From Atopsyche davidsoni (taxonomy: Eukaryota; Arthropoda; Insecta; Trichoptera; Hydrobiosidae): 64,000 nucleotides of DNA. A model generated the notes under the pieces. That model was not told the origin of the DNA and did not search any database. It saw only the letters and a program-made list of their open reading frames with translations. Both the position numbers and the translations under genes were made by a program. Of the stretch, positions 28,014 through 36,614 are shown one piece after another. Numbering within the stretch: position 1 is the stretch's first letter; each line of letters begins with the position of its first letter. The stretch is from NCBI GenBank assembly GCA_022113835.1, contig JAILWY010000004.1, positions 4,839,501-4,903,500 of the forward strand. The letters run 5' to 3'.

Positions 28014-28185
28014 TGTTGTGGAGATTGGTGTGGCAAATGCGGATCTCCGTCCGCCTTCGTCTTCTGTAGCTGAGACTGTTGTCGGCGAGGCATGTTGATG
28101 TTCCGGAGGGCTTGATCCTACTGCTCGCTCCTCTTCCCGGCCTTCCCCCGCGATGTTGCCATCGCGACGCTTCCCATAGACAACA
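28014..28185 (-). repeat. 3' LTR of the retrotransposon (172 bp)
   Basis: It starts TG and ends CA on the element strand and is base-for-base identical to the other LTR. It is the copy nearest to ATR and lies in ATR's sense orientation, 282 nt upstream of the ATR start codon. It also carries the Gag start codon and 27 codons, which here run into host DNA and stop almost at once. Confidence 0.93.
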
Positions 28186-28187
28186 TG

Positions 28188-28194
28188 CCCCCCT
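28188..28194 (-). other. Polypurine tract
   Basis: AGGGGGG on the element strand, two bases upstream of the 3' LTR. It would prime plus-strand DNA synthesis. Confidence 0.7.
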
Positions 28195-28204
28195 GATGTT
28201 CACA

Positions 28205-31195
28205 TCACATATTATAGTCCTTGCTCCACGCAGAAGGCCTCCGCGTGCGTTTGGGCCTACCAGATGATTCCGCACTAGCGTCATCTGCAGCTGGATGAGG
28301 CCCTCTCCCCAAGGTCTCTTGGGGCGAACATGTCCGGTCTTGGCCGCTCGGTGGCGGGTGATGCCGAAGGTCCAACACGTGACGCGGGACTCCGTTCACC
28401 GACACAGTGTTCGGTGAGATCACCTTGTCAACTTTTGCTGGCCTCCACTCTGAGGTGCATTTTGCCTGGGGTGGTTTTACGAAAACGGAGTCTCCCTCCT
28501 TGAAGGCCGATTCCACCACTTCCTTGCTATGTACGCGTTCAGCCAGTGGGTGTCGCCACTTGTAGGCGTGGACCGAAGATGCCGGAGGATCAGACTCTAG
28601 ATCCGCCGCTGCCAGGTTGTACCAGAAGACGGCCATAAGGGGGGATATGCCTGCCCTCGCAGCGGTCCTCTTCACAGTGCGGTGATTTCGTTCCACAATG
28701 CCGTTCCCAGACGGCCGATAGGCCGCTCGGAATCGTCTGGATACTCCCCAAGATTTGCAGATCTCTTCCACCTGCCGTGAGTGGAACGCTGTGCCGTTAT
28801 CCATTAGCAACTCGAGGGGTGGTCCTCGCTCCCTGAACAGTTCCTCAAGGCACCTGCTCACCTCGGCTCCGCTTTCCATCGTGATTCTCTTCCAGATCGC
28901 GAAACGCCCAGGACCGCAATCTACCAGGGTGAGGAAGGCTTCTCCGCTGTAGTGTGTCACGTCCATGGCTATTCTGACCCAAGGATCGTTCACACTCAGG
29001 TTTCCTCCCTCGTGAGTGACTGGTGCTGGATCGATGACCCTGCATCGCACACAAGAGCTGACGAGACGCTCTACTTCTTTCCTGCTCACCGACGGGTCCA
29101 CCAGTCTGGCGAGACTCAGTGTTCGGTCCACTCCGAAGTGGTGAGCGTTATGCAGCTGGTCTGCCAATGCTGCGCAGGCGTGCCTCTCTTTGGATTCTGC
29201 TTGCAGCCAGGAGCTCTTCACCCTCGTGAGTGCGTCAGCCTTGTTTTCAGCCGAGCTCACTCGCACCACTGAGACCGACACGTTATAGGTGTCAATGATT
29301 TCCCTGAAGAGGGCCAATCTTCTTTTGACCAGCATCTCAGCGGCGCCAGACGTTCGCACTCTTGCATCTCTCGTCAGGGTCAAAGTCAGCCAGCTGGCAA
29401 CAGTCACCGAGTCTGTCATGACTTCAATTTCCTTGAGGTTCCATTTCAGGGCCAGATTCACTCCTTTTAGTGCGGCGTCTAGCTCTGCGACGTTTATGTG
29501 GCCCACATCGTCTTTCTTGCGCAGCCATGTAGCATCTTCAATAACTTCGCCGTCAATCTCTAGGGCAATTCCGAGAGCAATCGAGCTCGCATCGCACCAT
29601 ATGCGGCCGCGACAGCCGGACTTCACTGTCCATACCCCACGCACCGGGTCGTTTGCTTGGATTGCCTCGATCATCTCTTCCAGACGGCGCCGCACCCACG
29701 CTCCCACGTCATCGTCCCAGGACTTGCCCTCGCTTCGCCTCTTTATGTAGCTGCATGCAACTCTCAGCCAGTTGCAGACCGGGAAATGACCGGTCAGACG
29801 GCCACAGATCGAGAATAACTCCCTGCGTGTCAGCTTGTCTTTTGGTGTGTCCGGAATCTGATTTCCCCTGCAGAAAAGGAGTCGACCGCCTTTGTCTCGT
29901 TCAATCTGCAACCCAAGCACACGGTTACCTTCCAGCTTTGTTGCGGGCTTGGGCAGAAGCCCAAACTTCTTCAAGTGACTCTCCACCTGGTCGACTGACA
30001 CGATTGCCTCGTTCACCAGGATATCGTCCATGTAGTAGTCTGTGCCTGCCTTTATTGTGTCATCCTGGTCCAAAACATAGCCTAGAATCTTAGACATGAT
30101 TTTAGGGGCACTGCTCAGTCCAAAGCCCAGCCTCGTCAGGCAATACCGCTTGCCCTCGAACTCGACTTGCTGATGCTGCCACATGGCCTCATCCACGTGT
30201 ATTTGTAGGTAGGCCGATCTGAGGTCAACTATCTTGGCGGGCTCTTGGGCCCTCCTCCAACGCCGTATCGTCTCGTCGCACACTGCTATGTCCGCTCCCG
30301 GGTGACATTCCACAAATTTGTTTAGCTCTCTGTAGTCCAGCACCGGTCGCACTTTGTCTTTATTCTTCTGGACAACCACCATCAGTGGCAACACTCCACC
30401 TCGCGGGCCTGCCCATGGACGCAGCCAACCCTTCTTTACCCAATCCCTCACTTCGGCCTTGAAAGCCTCTTCGGCCTCCGCCCCTGCGCTGTTTTTATAC
30501 CTGCCCACGTTACACTGAAGCTCTGGCTCGGACTCTCTCCACCTCCAGCTTACTGACCACTTGCCCCGCCTGAATGCTGCTTCGAAGTCCTTGTCAGCAA
30601 TCCGGTGTTCGGTGTCAACTGCGACAGCGCCCGCTGCCGCCCGCGCGCACACGCGCGCTTTCTGCACGCACGCGCGCGCTCCTTGCGCGCCCGCTCGCGC
30701 TCCCTGCGTGCCCTCGCGCTCTTTCTGCGTGTCCGCACGCGCTCCCTGCGCATACACACGCGCTCCCTGCGCATACACACGCGCCCCCTGCGCGTCGATC
30801 AGGATGCCACCCAACTTAACGAGGGCGTCCATGCCGACTATCACGTCGACTCCTGCAAGCACGCGGTCCATGACGATGGTGTCGACTTCCACCACCCTGT
30901 CCAGCAGCTCCATCCTCGCCCGAGCTGTCCCTCGGCACGCCACGCGGCTCCCGTTGACCGCCACGATATCGACTTTTCCTGGCGACAGCACAGGGCACAG
31001 GCCCGCGCGAATCACCGTCCGCGAGCAGCCAGTGTCGAGAAGCGCTCGAAAACTCCTCCCACCGATCTTCACCCGCACGACGGGCAGAGCCTTTAGTCCT
31101 GCTCGCGGGAGGCTGCCGGCACACAAGCCTCCCGCCGATCTTTTCCCGGCCAACACTGCATGGCCGTGTGGCCTTTCTTCCCGCACTTCCAGCAC
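28205..31195 (-). CDS. pol: Retrotransposon Pol (protease, RT, RNase H, integrase)
   Basis: A frame of about 996 residues read as a -1 extension of Gag. In order: aspartic protease with LLDTGCSRTV near residue 54; a seven-unit heptapeptide repeat near 140-190; reverse transcriptase with YMDD near 388; RNase H with WCDAS near 527 and TDS further on; integrase with a zinc-binding H...H...CVRC region, then Asp in AMDVTHYSG, Asp in LMDNG and Glu in GIVERNH. The C-terminal tail is Pro/Arg-rich and ends just before the polypurine tract. All catalytic motifs I can identify are present, consistent with a functional polyprotein. The listed start is the upstream limit of the open frame, not an initiation codon; translation should enter by frameshifting at 31141-31147. 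Confidence 0.92.
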   Translation of the reverse strand: MLEVREERPHGHAVLAGKRSAGGLCAGSLPRAGLKALPVVRVKIGGRSFRALLDTGCSRTVIRAGLCPVLSPGKVDIVAVNGSRVACRGTARARMELLDRVVEVDTIVMDRVLAGVDVIVGMDALVKLGGILIDAQGARVYAQGARVYAQGARADTQKEREGTQGARAGAQGARACVQKARVCARAAAGAVAVDTEHRIADKDFEAAFRRGKWSVSWRWRESEPELQCNVGRYKNSAGAEAEEAFKAEVRDWVKKGWLRPWAGPRGGVLPLMVVVQKNKDKVRPVLDYRELNKFVECHPGADIAVCDETIRRWRRAQEPAKIVDLRSAYLQIHVDEAMWQHQQVEFEGKRYCLTRLGFGLSSAPKIMSKILGYVLDQDDTIKAGTDYYMDDILVNEAIVSVDQVESHLKKFGLLPKPATKLEGNRVLGLQIERDKGGRLLFCRGNQIPDTPKDKLTRRELFSICGRLTGHFPVCNWLRVACSYIKRRSEGKSWDDDVGAWVRRRLEEMIEAIQANDPVRGVWTVKSGCRGRIWCDASSIALGIALEIDGEVIEDATWLRKKDDVGHINVAELDAALKGVNLALKWNLKEIEVMTDSVTVASWLTLTLTRDARVRTSGAAEMLVKRRLALFREIIDTYNVSVSVVRVSSAENKADALTRVKSSWLQAESKERHACAALADQLHNAHHFGVDRTLSLARLVDPSVSRKEVERLVSSCVRCRVIDPAPVTHEGGNLSVNDPWVRIAMDVTHYSGEAFLTLVDCGPGRFAIWKRITMESGAEVSRCLEELFRERGPPLELLMDNGTAFHSRQVEEICKSWGVSRRFRAAYRPSGNGIVERNHRTVKRTAARAGISPLMAVFWYNLAAADLESDPPASSVHAYKWRHPLAERVHSKEVVESAFKEGDSVFVKPPQAKCTSEWRPAKVDKVISPNTVSVNGVPRHVLDLRHHPPPSGQDRTCSPQETLGRGPHPAADDASAESSGRPKRTRRPSAWSKDYNM
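30647..30795 (-). repeat. 21-bp tandem repeat inside pol (heptapeptide array)
   Basis: About seven 21-bp units encode variants of GARVYAQ (GARVYAQ, GARVYAQ, GARADTQ, KEREGTQ, GARAGAQ, GARACVQ, KARVCAR) between protease and reverse transcriptase. The first two units encode the same heptapeptide, so copy number has probably changed recently. Confidence 0.8.
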
Positions 31196-31953
31196 TCAAT
31201 GTCCTTGTAATTCCGCGTGGGACGCGACCCCCCATGGTATCTCCCTCGATTTCCCTGACAGCTGTCACGATGTTTCCGCGTCGGAGGAGCGACTTCGGGT
31301 GGTGGAGCGACTGCAGGTGAAGCCGTGTCCTCACGCATCTTCGCGTCTCCTCGCATTGCTCGCGCACTCACAAGCACGCGGGTCTGCCTTATTAATTCTT
31401 CCTCATCAGGCACGTTGTCGCCCAACCACGACTGCGCGTCCTTTGATACGCCGCTGGGCAGGCCCTGAATGAATTTGTATAGAACCGGACGGCCTGTCAT
31501 CCCGGTCGCGGAGGCGAAACGCTTCAACTCCGCCATGTTTGCTTCCACCGTTTCCTGCTCTTGAAACTGCCACGTGGAAAACGCGGCGATCGACGCTATC
31601 GGGCGAGGATTGAACGCGCTCCGGAGTGCCGCGACGAGTCTTTCTTCGTCCGTGGCCACCTCGTCCGAAAGTGCCAAGAAGGTCCGGAACGCATCGCCCT
31701 CCAGCAGGATCGGGATCCACAGCGTGACGTCTTTTTCCCCGCACACGTGCATCATCTTCTTGAGACGATTGAGCCATGTCTCCCAATCGCCGCTCCGATC
31801 GTATGGCTTAACGAAGTCTTGCAGCTTCCTCGGACGGCGCTTTTCTGTGTTCTCGGCATCTGCCGAAATAGCTTGTTGTGGAGATTGGTGTGGCAAATGC
31901 GGATCTCCGTCCGCCTTCGTCTTCTGTAGCTGAGACTGTTGTCGGCGAGGCAT
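31093..31953 (-). CDS. gag: Retrotransposon Gag
   Basis: 286-residue nucleocapsid/capsid protein that packages element RNA in cytoplasmic particles. The start ATG (31953) lies inside the 5' LTR, so the first 27 residues are LTR-encoded and the frame runs through the primer-binding region. The centre resembles retrotransposon capsid (WETWLNRLKKM, LPSGVSKDAQSWLGD). Near the C-terminus is a CCHC zinc knuckle, CWKCGKKGHTAMQC (C-x2-C-x4-H-x4-C). The stop is at 31093-31095. The last 34 codons overlap pol in a different frame and contain a frameshift signal. No inactivating change is visible. Confidence 0.9.
   Translation of the reverse strand: MPRRQQSQLQKTKADGDPHLPHQSPQQAISADAENTEKRRPRKLQDFVKPYDRSGDWETWLNRLKKMMHVCGEKDVTLWIPILLEGDAFRTFLALSDEVATDEERLVAALRSAFNPRPIASIAAFSTWQFQEQETVEANMAELKRFASATGMTGRPVLYKFIQGLPSGVSKDAQSWLGDNVPDEEELIRQTRVLVSARAMRGDAKMREDTASPAVAPPPEVAPPTRKHRDSCQGNRGRYHGGSRPTRNYKDIECWKCGKKGHTAMQCWPGKDRREACVPAASREQD
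31105..31147 (-). other. -1 programmed ribosomal frameshift signal between gag and pol
   Basis: On the element strand the heptamer G-GGA-AAA (plus-strand 31141-31147) lies in the gag frame in X-XXY-YYZ register. After a 5-base spacer comes a perfect 10-bp stem, GCGGGAGGCT pairing with AGCCTCCCGC (arms at 31126-31135 and 31105-31114 on plus), around an 11-base loop. Pol is in the -1 frame and already open here. Slippery site, spacer and GC-rich stem all match classical retroelement -1 frameshifting. Confidence 0.85.
31862..31873 (-). other. Putative primer-binding site, complementary to the 5' end of tRNA-Phe
   Basis: The 12 bases abutting the 5' LTR read GCCGAAATAGCT on the plus strand. This is what I remember as nucleotides 1-12 of animal tRNA-Phe(GAA). 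The element RNA would therefore pair with the tRNA 5' end rather than the usual 3' CCA end; no TGG-starting site is present at the LTR edge. Priming would require a tRNA fragment with a 3'-OH at position 12. The match is exact, but it depends on recalled tRNA sequence. Confidence 0.45.
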
Positions 31954-32045
31954 GTTGATGTTCCGGAGGGCTTGATCCTACTGCTCGCTCCTCTTCCCGG
32001 CCTTCCCCCGCGATGTTGCCATCGCGACGCTTCCCATAGACAACA
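31874..32045 (-). repeat. 5' LTR of the retrotransposon (172 bp)
   Basis: Upstream LTR on the element strand, identical to the 28014-28185 copy. It should contain the element promoter, and it contains the first 27 codons of gag. Confidence 0.93.
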
Positions 32046-32050
32046 ATTTT

Positions 32051-32735
32051 TTTAATCATAGTATTGTTTCACCTTGAAAATGCGTACGAGACAACATTCA
32101 GATATCAAACTTCTTAACGAAAAGAAATCCTACATTCAATCATTTTTCAAACATGGACGTTGTTAGTACAAGAAATCTGAAAAGATTTTGTTTATTTCCA
32201 AGAATTATTTCAGATGCATGGCATCAAATCAAGTAAATGCTTTATATCACTCTTATTTTTTCATTAGAATTTATCAGGTAACACAAATTTTAGACAAAAA
32301 ATGTGTCCAATAACCACAAAGAAATGAAATTTCATATATATATCTAGAGAGAGAGATAGCTAGAACAATATAAAATAAGACAACAAATTGTATAATTTTT
32401 AAAATAATAAAACAAAATTTCATATAAAATTACTTTTATTCAATATCAAAACATAAAAAATACTATTGAACAACACCAAATAATCATACAGATATAATAC
32501 ATAATATTAATAATCAGATATTTCAATTTATAATTTTTCATCCAACAATAATTATTTTAAGAAATGGTATGAATTTAAAAACTTGTATTGTTATAAATAT
32601 TTTAGGAACTGCTTGTTGAATTCAATTTAGGTAAAACAATATCTTATACCAAACCATCAATAATATAATAGATTATTTAAAACAGTCTTATTACATGCAT
32701 ACAAGTCCTTTGATGAATATTACTCAAAAATTTTA
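32051..32735. other. AT-rich spacer between retrotransposon and zinc-finger gene
   Basis: No reading frame of note. It includes a short TA/GA microsatellite near 32335-32358 and the likely 3' UTR of the zinc-finger gene. Confidence 0.6.
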
Positions 32736-35321
32736 TCAACCTTGTCTAGTAATTATATTTTTTAGAAAAATCTTCACCATAATATAGGTAAAGAGACAGT
32801 AATTCCTTCTGACCATTGCCGATTGTAAATCAATTGACCAGTCATTTTTGCAGATCTTGCTTAATTTGATTGATTTTTTTTTTAAATTTGCACTTTCGTA
32901 GGTGCGCAATATGATAGGTCGAGAAGCTGTTAGCTGATAAGTAGTAAATTGAGGAATATTCGTATGTAGCAATTTGTGCCTCATAAAATCATCTCTCTGA
33001 TTACACTTATATGGACATTTGTCACAAGCAAAGGGATTTTTAACACTATGTATAAGTTTGTGCACATTTAAAGAACCTTTTGTGTTACATGCATAAGAAC
33101 ATTTATTACAAGCGAAGGGCTTCTCACCAGTATGTATAAGTTTGTGAGTCATTAAATTGTTTTTCTGATTACAAGTATATGAACACTGATCACAAGCAAA
33201 AGGTTTCTCACCAGAATGTTTAAGACTGTGCATTTTCAAAGCGCTCTTTGTAATACATCTGTATGAGCATTTATCACAAGCAATAAGTTTCTCACCAGCA
33301 TGAATAAGCTTGTGTATTTTTAAAGAGCCCTTGGTTTTAGATGCGTATAAGCATTCGTCACAAGCGTAAGGGTTTTCTCCAGTATGTTTAAGTTTGTGAG
33401 CTTTAAAAGAACACATTGTATTACATGTATACGAACATTGATCACAAGCAAATAATTTCTCTTCAATATGTTTAAGTTGATGAGATTTTAATGAACATTT
33501 TGTAGTACATGTGTAGGTACATTGATCACAAGCAAAATACTTTTCGCCAGAATGAACAAATTTATGAATCACTAGATTTTTTTTTTTGATTACACTTGAA
33601 TAAACATTGTTCACATGCAAAAGGTTTATGGCTATTATGATTAAGTTTGTGTATCCTTAAATAACTTTTTGTTATACAAGTATATGAACATTGATCGCAA
33701 GAAAAGGGTCTCTCACCAGTGTGTATAAGTCTGTGAGTCTTCAAATAACTTTTTGTATTGCAAATGTATGAACATTGATCACAAGCAAAAGGCTTCTCTC
33801 CAGTATGAATTCGTTTATGAATCAATAAATTAGTTTTCTGGTTACATGTGTATGAGCATTGGTCACAAGCAAAGGGTTTTCCAACTGTATGTTTAAGTTT
33901 GTGTTTCTTTAAATAACTTTTCATACAACATTTGTAGGAGCATTGGTCACAAGCAAACGGTTTATCACCAGAATGTTTCAGTTGATGTGAATTTAAAGAG
34001 CCTTTCGTACAACATGTATAGGAACATTGATCGCAGGCAAAGGACTTCATACGAATATGTGTAAGTTTGTGAATTCTTAAAGAGCTTTTTGTTTTGTATG
34101 TGCACAAACATTGATCACAGCAAAAATGTTTTTCAGCACTGTGTTTAAGTTTATGTGCCTTTAAATAACCTTTAGTGATACACATGTATGAGCATTGATC
34201 ACAAGAAAAGTGCTTTTCACCAGTATGTATGAGTGTGTGTATCTTTAAATAAGATTTTGTAAGACATTTGTATGAACATTGATTACAAACAAAATGTTTC
34301 TCACCGGTATGTTTAAGTTTATGCATCTTTAAATAACCTTTTTTATTACATATATATGAACATTTGTTACAGGCAAAAGGCTTTTCACCAGTATGTATAA
34401 GATTGTGAGACTTTAAATTATTTTTTTGATTACATTTAAATGAACATTGATTACAAGCAAAAGGTTTTTCACCGGTATGTATGAGTTTGTGAGTTATTAA
34501 ATTACTTTTCTGATTACATTTGAATGAACATTGACTGCAAGCAAATAACTTCTTACCAGTATGTATATATGAGTGTGTTTTTAACAAACCTTTTGTTATA
34601 CTAGTATATGAGCATTGGTCACAAGTATAGGGCTTTTTGCTAGAATGTTTAAGTATATGCGTTCTTAAAAAACCTTTATGATTGCATGTAAATAAACATA
34701 GATCACAGGCAAAGAGTTTCTTGCTAGTAAGTACACATTTTTGTGAAAAGGACTTCAAACCAGTGTATGTGGACAAAACTGCTTCTTGTTTTATGGATGC
34801 ATTTGACATTAAGACACTCTGGGAATCTCCACTTTTATAAAAACCGCCGAGTTCAGCACCGAGAGTTCGTGGTTGTATCTGAAACAAGCAGATAGAAGTT
34901 TTGTAACAGAATAAATTTTTGATCCTATTTAAAAATCCTATTCAAAACAGATTTCCACTAGAAAAAACAAATAGTTTGACTTTTCTTATGTTTTAAATTA
35001 GTGGAATGATATATTCGTATGGTGATATGTGTGTGTATATATAGTAAGAACACACAATAATGTATTTCGAGCATTGTTTGACCAATAACGGCGATATGAT
35101 AAATGATAATCTACAAAATGAAATATTACCTGTTCTTCGCCAACAGTCTCAGAAAAGAGTATTTTTTCACGCTCTGACAACGCTTTTTCAACATTGAATT
35201 CTTCTATTTTAATATCATACATTCTGAGAGATTCGCAGGTAGATATTTTATCGTTTGCAACGTTTTGGACATTCTCCGATGGCTCTTCCTTGGATTTAGA
35301 GAAAAACACATCATGCTTCAT
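32736..35321 (-). CDS. C2H2 zinc-finger protein with 21 tandem fingers, broken by a one-base frameshift
   Basis: Probable nuclear DNA-binding protein. Exon 1 is 35130-35321 (64 codons, acidic, DIKIEEFNVEKAL). Exon 2 starts at 34878 and holds an 84-bp-period array of C2H2 fingers of the type FACDQCSYTCNxKxxLxxHKLIHTGEKP. Fingers 1-13 are in one frame; finger 14 is split at 33577-33587, where the coding strand has eleven A's. Ten A's would restore exact finger spacing and join the second frame (to 32736), giving about 777 aa. As written, translation stops at 33562 after about 502 aa and 13 intact fingers. A few fingers carry degenerate zinc ligands, for example finger 2 (YTCDQCSYTS) and finger 8. 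The break may be an allele, a true truncation or a homopolymer sequencing error. The target genes are unknown. Confidence 0.85.
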
Positions 35322-35876
35322 AGGTTCACTGCTTTCTTCTGTCTTGGATTTCCACCTCGACGTGAGTATCCATTATTAAATACAAACAAAGTGTCAGGTT
35401 TGGGCGATTTTATTATTAGCAAAATTCCAGGACAAATAAGTTGGAAAATTTCAGACTTCTGAATGCATAACAATGTACAACAAATAGCAATTCATGACAT
35501 ATCAAACACATCCATACGTATTTTACGAGTATAGAGTATGTCTCTGCCAGTATCAAAAATAAAGAAACATCAAAAATATTGTAATTATACAAATAAAAAA
35601 CTTATTTTAAAATATATTTTTTTAAAATTTAAAACTTTATAATAAAGATTTTTATAGAATTGAAACAAGCTGAAAAAAGGATTTCTTCAAGCCGATCGTT
35701 TTGTTTTAATATAGTTTTATTGTCAAATTGAACTTGGCAACATTTTTCGTATGTAACATTTTCAAAGAAATGTCGGTATACATGTTTTTGTTTAGTTTTC
35801 GATGGTATTTTCTGACGTCGTTTAGGTAAAAACGTTTTTTGTGTTTTACTCTAATGTGAAAGAAAATCATTGATAA

Positions 35877-36074
35877 ATGTTCACGTCACGCAGGAAATTC
35901 ATGACTCCGGTGACAGTGAAAATAACGCTTGTGGTGTGTTTTTCTTTAAACCAAGGATGTGCCGAAAATGATGGAAATGACGAACTCCTTGAGATCAAAA
36001 TAGAAGAATTAGATAATACGAAAGAATTGTTGGGGCGTGAAACCACACTATCTTTGAATCTAGGCGATAAGCAG
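35877..36074 (+). CDS. Orphan leader exon paralogous to exon 1 of the neighbouring zinc-finger gene
   Basis: A 66-codon open stretch ends at a GT donor in phase 0. Its end, EIKIEELDNTKELLGRET and then GDKQ|gtaata, mirrors the first exon of the minus-strand finger gene (DIKIEEFNVEKALSEREK, then GEEQ|gtaata), including the splice position. The two exons lie head to head about 555 bp apart. No finger-coding exon follows on the plus strand in the rest of the window, so this looks like the left-over 5' end of an inverted duplicate. The start codon is uncertain; a splice acceptor near 35955 is also possible. Confidence 0.5.
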
Positions 36075-36572
36075 GTAATAAAGATTCATTCCGAGTTGCC
36101 TTCATAATGAATTTTATTTTGATTGTAAATTAATTACTTTATTTATGTCAGTAAAAAAAAGTAAATTGTAACAATTGTTTTTGATTTTCTTGATATGGTT
36201 GTATGAAATGTGGTCATTCGAACTTTACTTTAATACCCCATTCCCTACACCTCTCAATCAGTCATACTAACGTAGCTTAGTTATTTTCGACGTTTTCAAT
36301 GTATCTAATCTGTTGGATATTTGTGCCCGTAAATTTCTGATCTATCAAACCAATCGAACAAATTTATCGATTTAATCTGAAAAGGTATTTCTACTAAAAT
36401 ATATCATATAAAAACCTAATTAAAACGATATAACCCATCAAATTTAACCTGCACTTCAAGAATATGAAAACAACTTCCGTTACTGTTTTGTGGATATCAA
36501 ATTCCTATTTTTGTCTGTAAAAAAACTAGAAAATTAAACAACAATGTATAAAAAGAATTAAATTCATAAATC
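36075..36572. other. Spacer between orphan exon and first receptor gene
   Basis: AT-rich, with no convincing reading frame or element end. The probable poly(A) signal of the first receptor gene is the minus-strand AATAAA at 36573-36578. Confidence 0.5.
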
Positions 36573-36614
36573 TTTATTTTAATCAAAACATATTCGCTTA
36601 TAAGAAATTGTACA

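Larger units (their letters stand above)
28014..32045 (-). mobile_element. Intact LTR retrotransposon (PR-RT-RH-IN), minus strand
   Basis: The element is 4,032 bp. Its two 172-bp LTRs are identical in this sequence and it is flanked by a perfect 5-bp duplication, ATTTT (28009-28013 and 32046-32050). Gag and pol are each uninterrupted, overlap by 103 bp, and pol is in the -1 frame. Domain order protease, reverse transcriptase, RNase H, integrase is shared by Ty3/gypsy and BEL/Pao elements. The reverse transcriptase has YMDD and a region downstream (RRELFSICGRL) unlike the best-known gypsy clades, so the clade is left open. There is no envelope frame. Identical LTRs and open frames indicate a very recent insertion that may still be competent for movement. 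Coding GC is far higher than in the surrounding DNA, consistent with recent arrival. Confidence 0.93.

Noticed and set aside
27988..28284. 98-codon minus-strand frame crossing the 3' LTR
   Set aside because: It is an out-of-frame reading through pol's 3' end and the LTR into host DNA, not a gene.
30550..31472. Several overlapping frames antisense to or out of frame with the retrotransposon
   Set aside because: Shadows of the GC-rich gag and pol genes, with repeated Ala/Arg/Cys and no domains.
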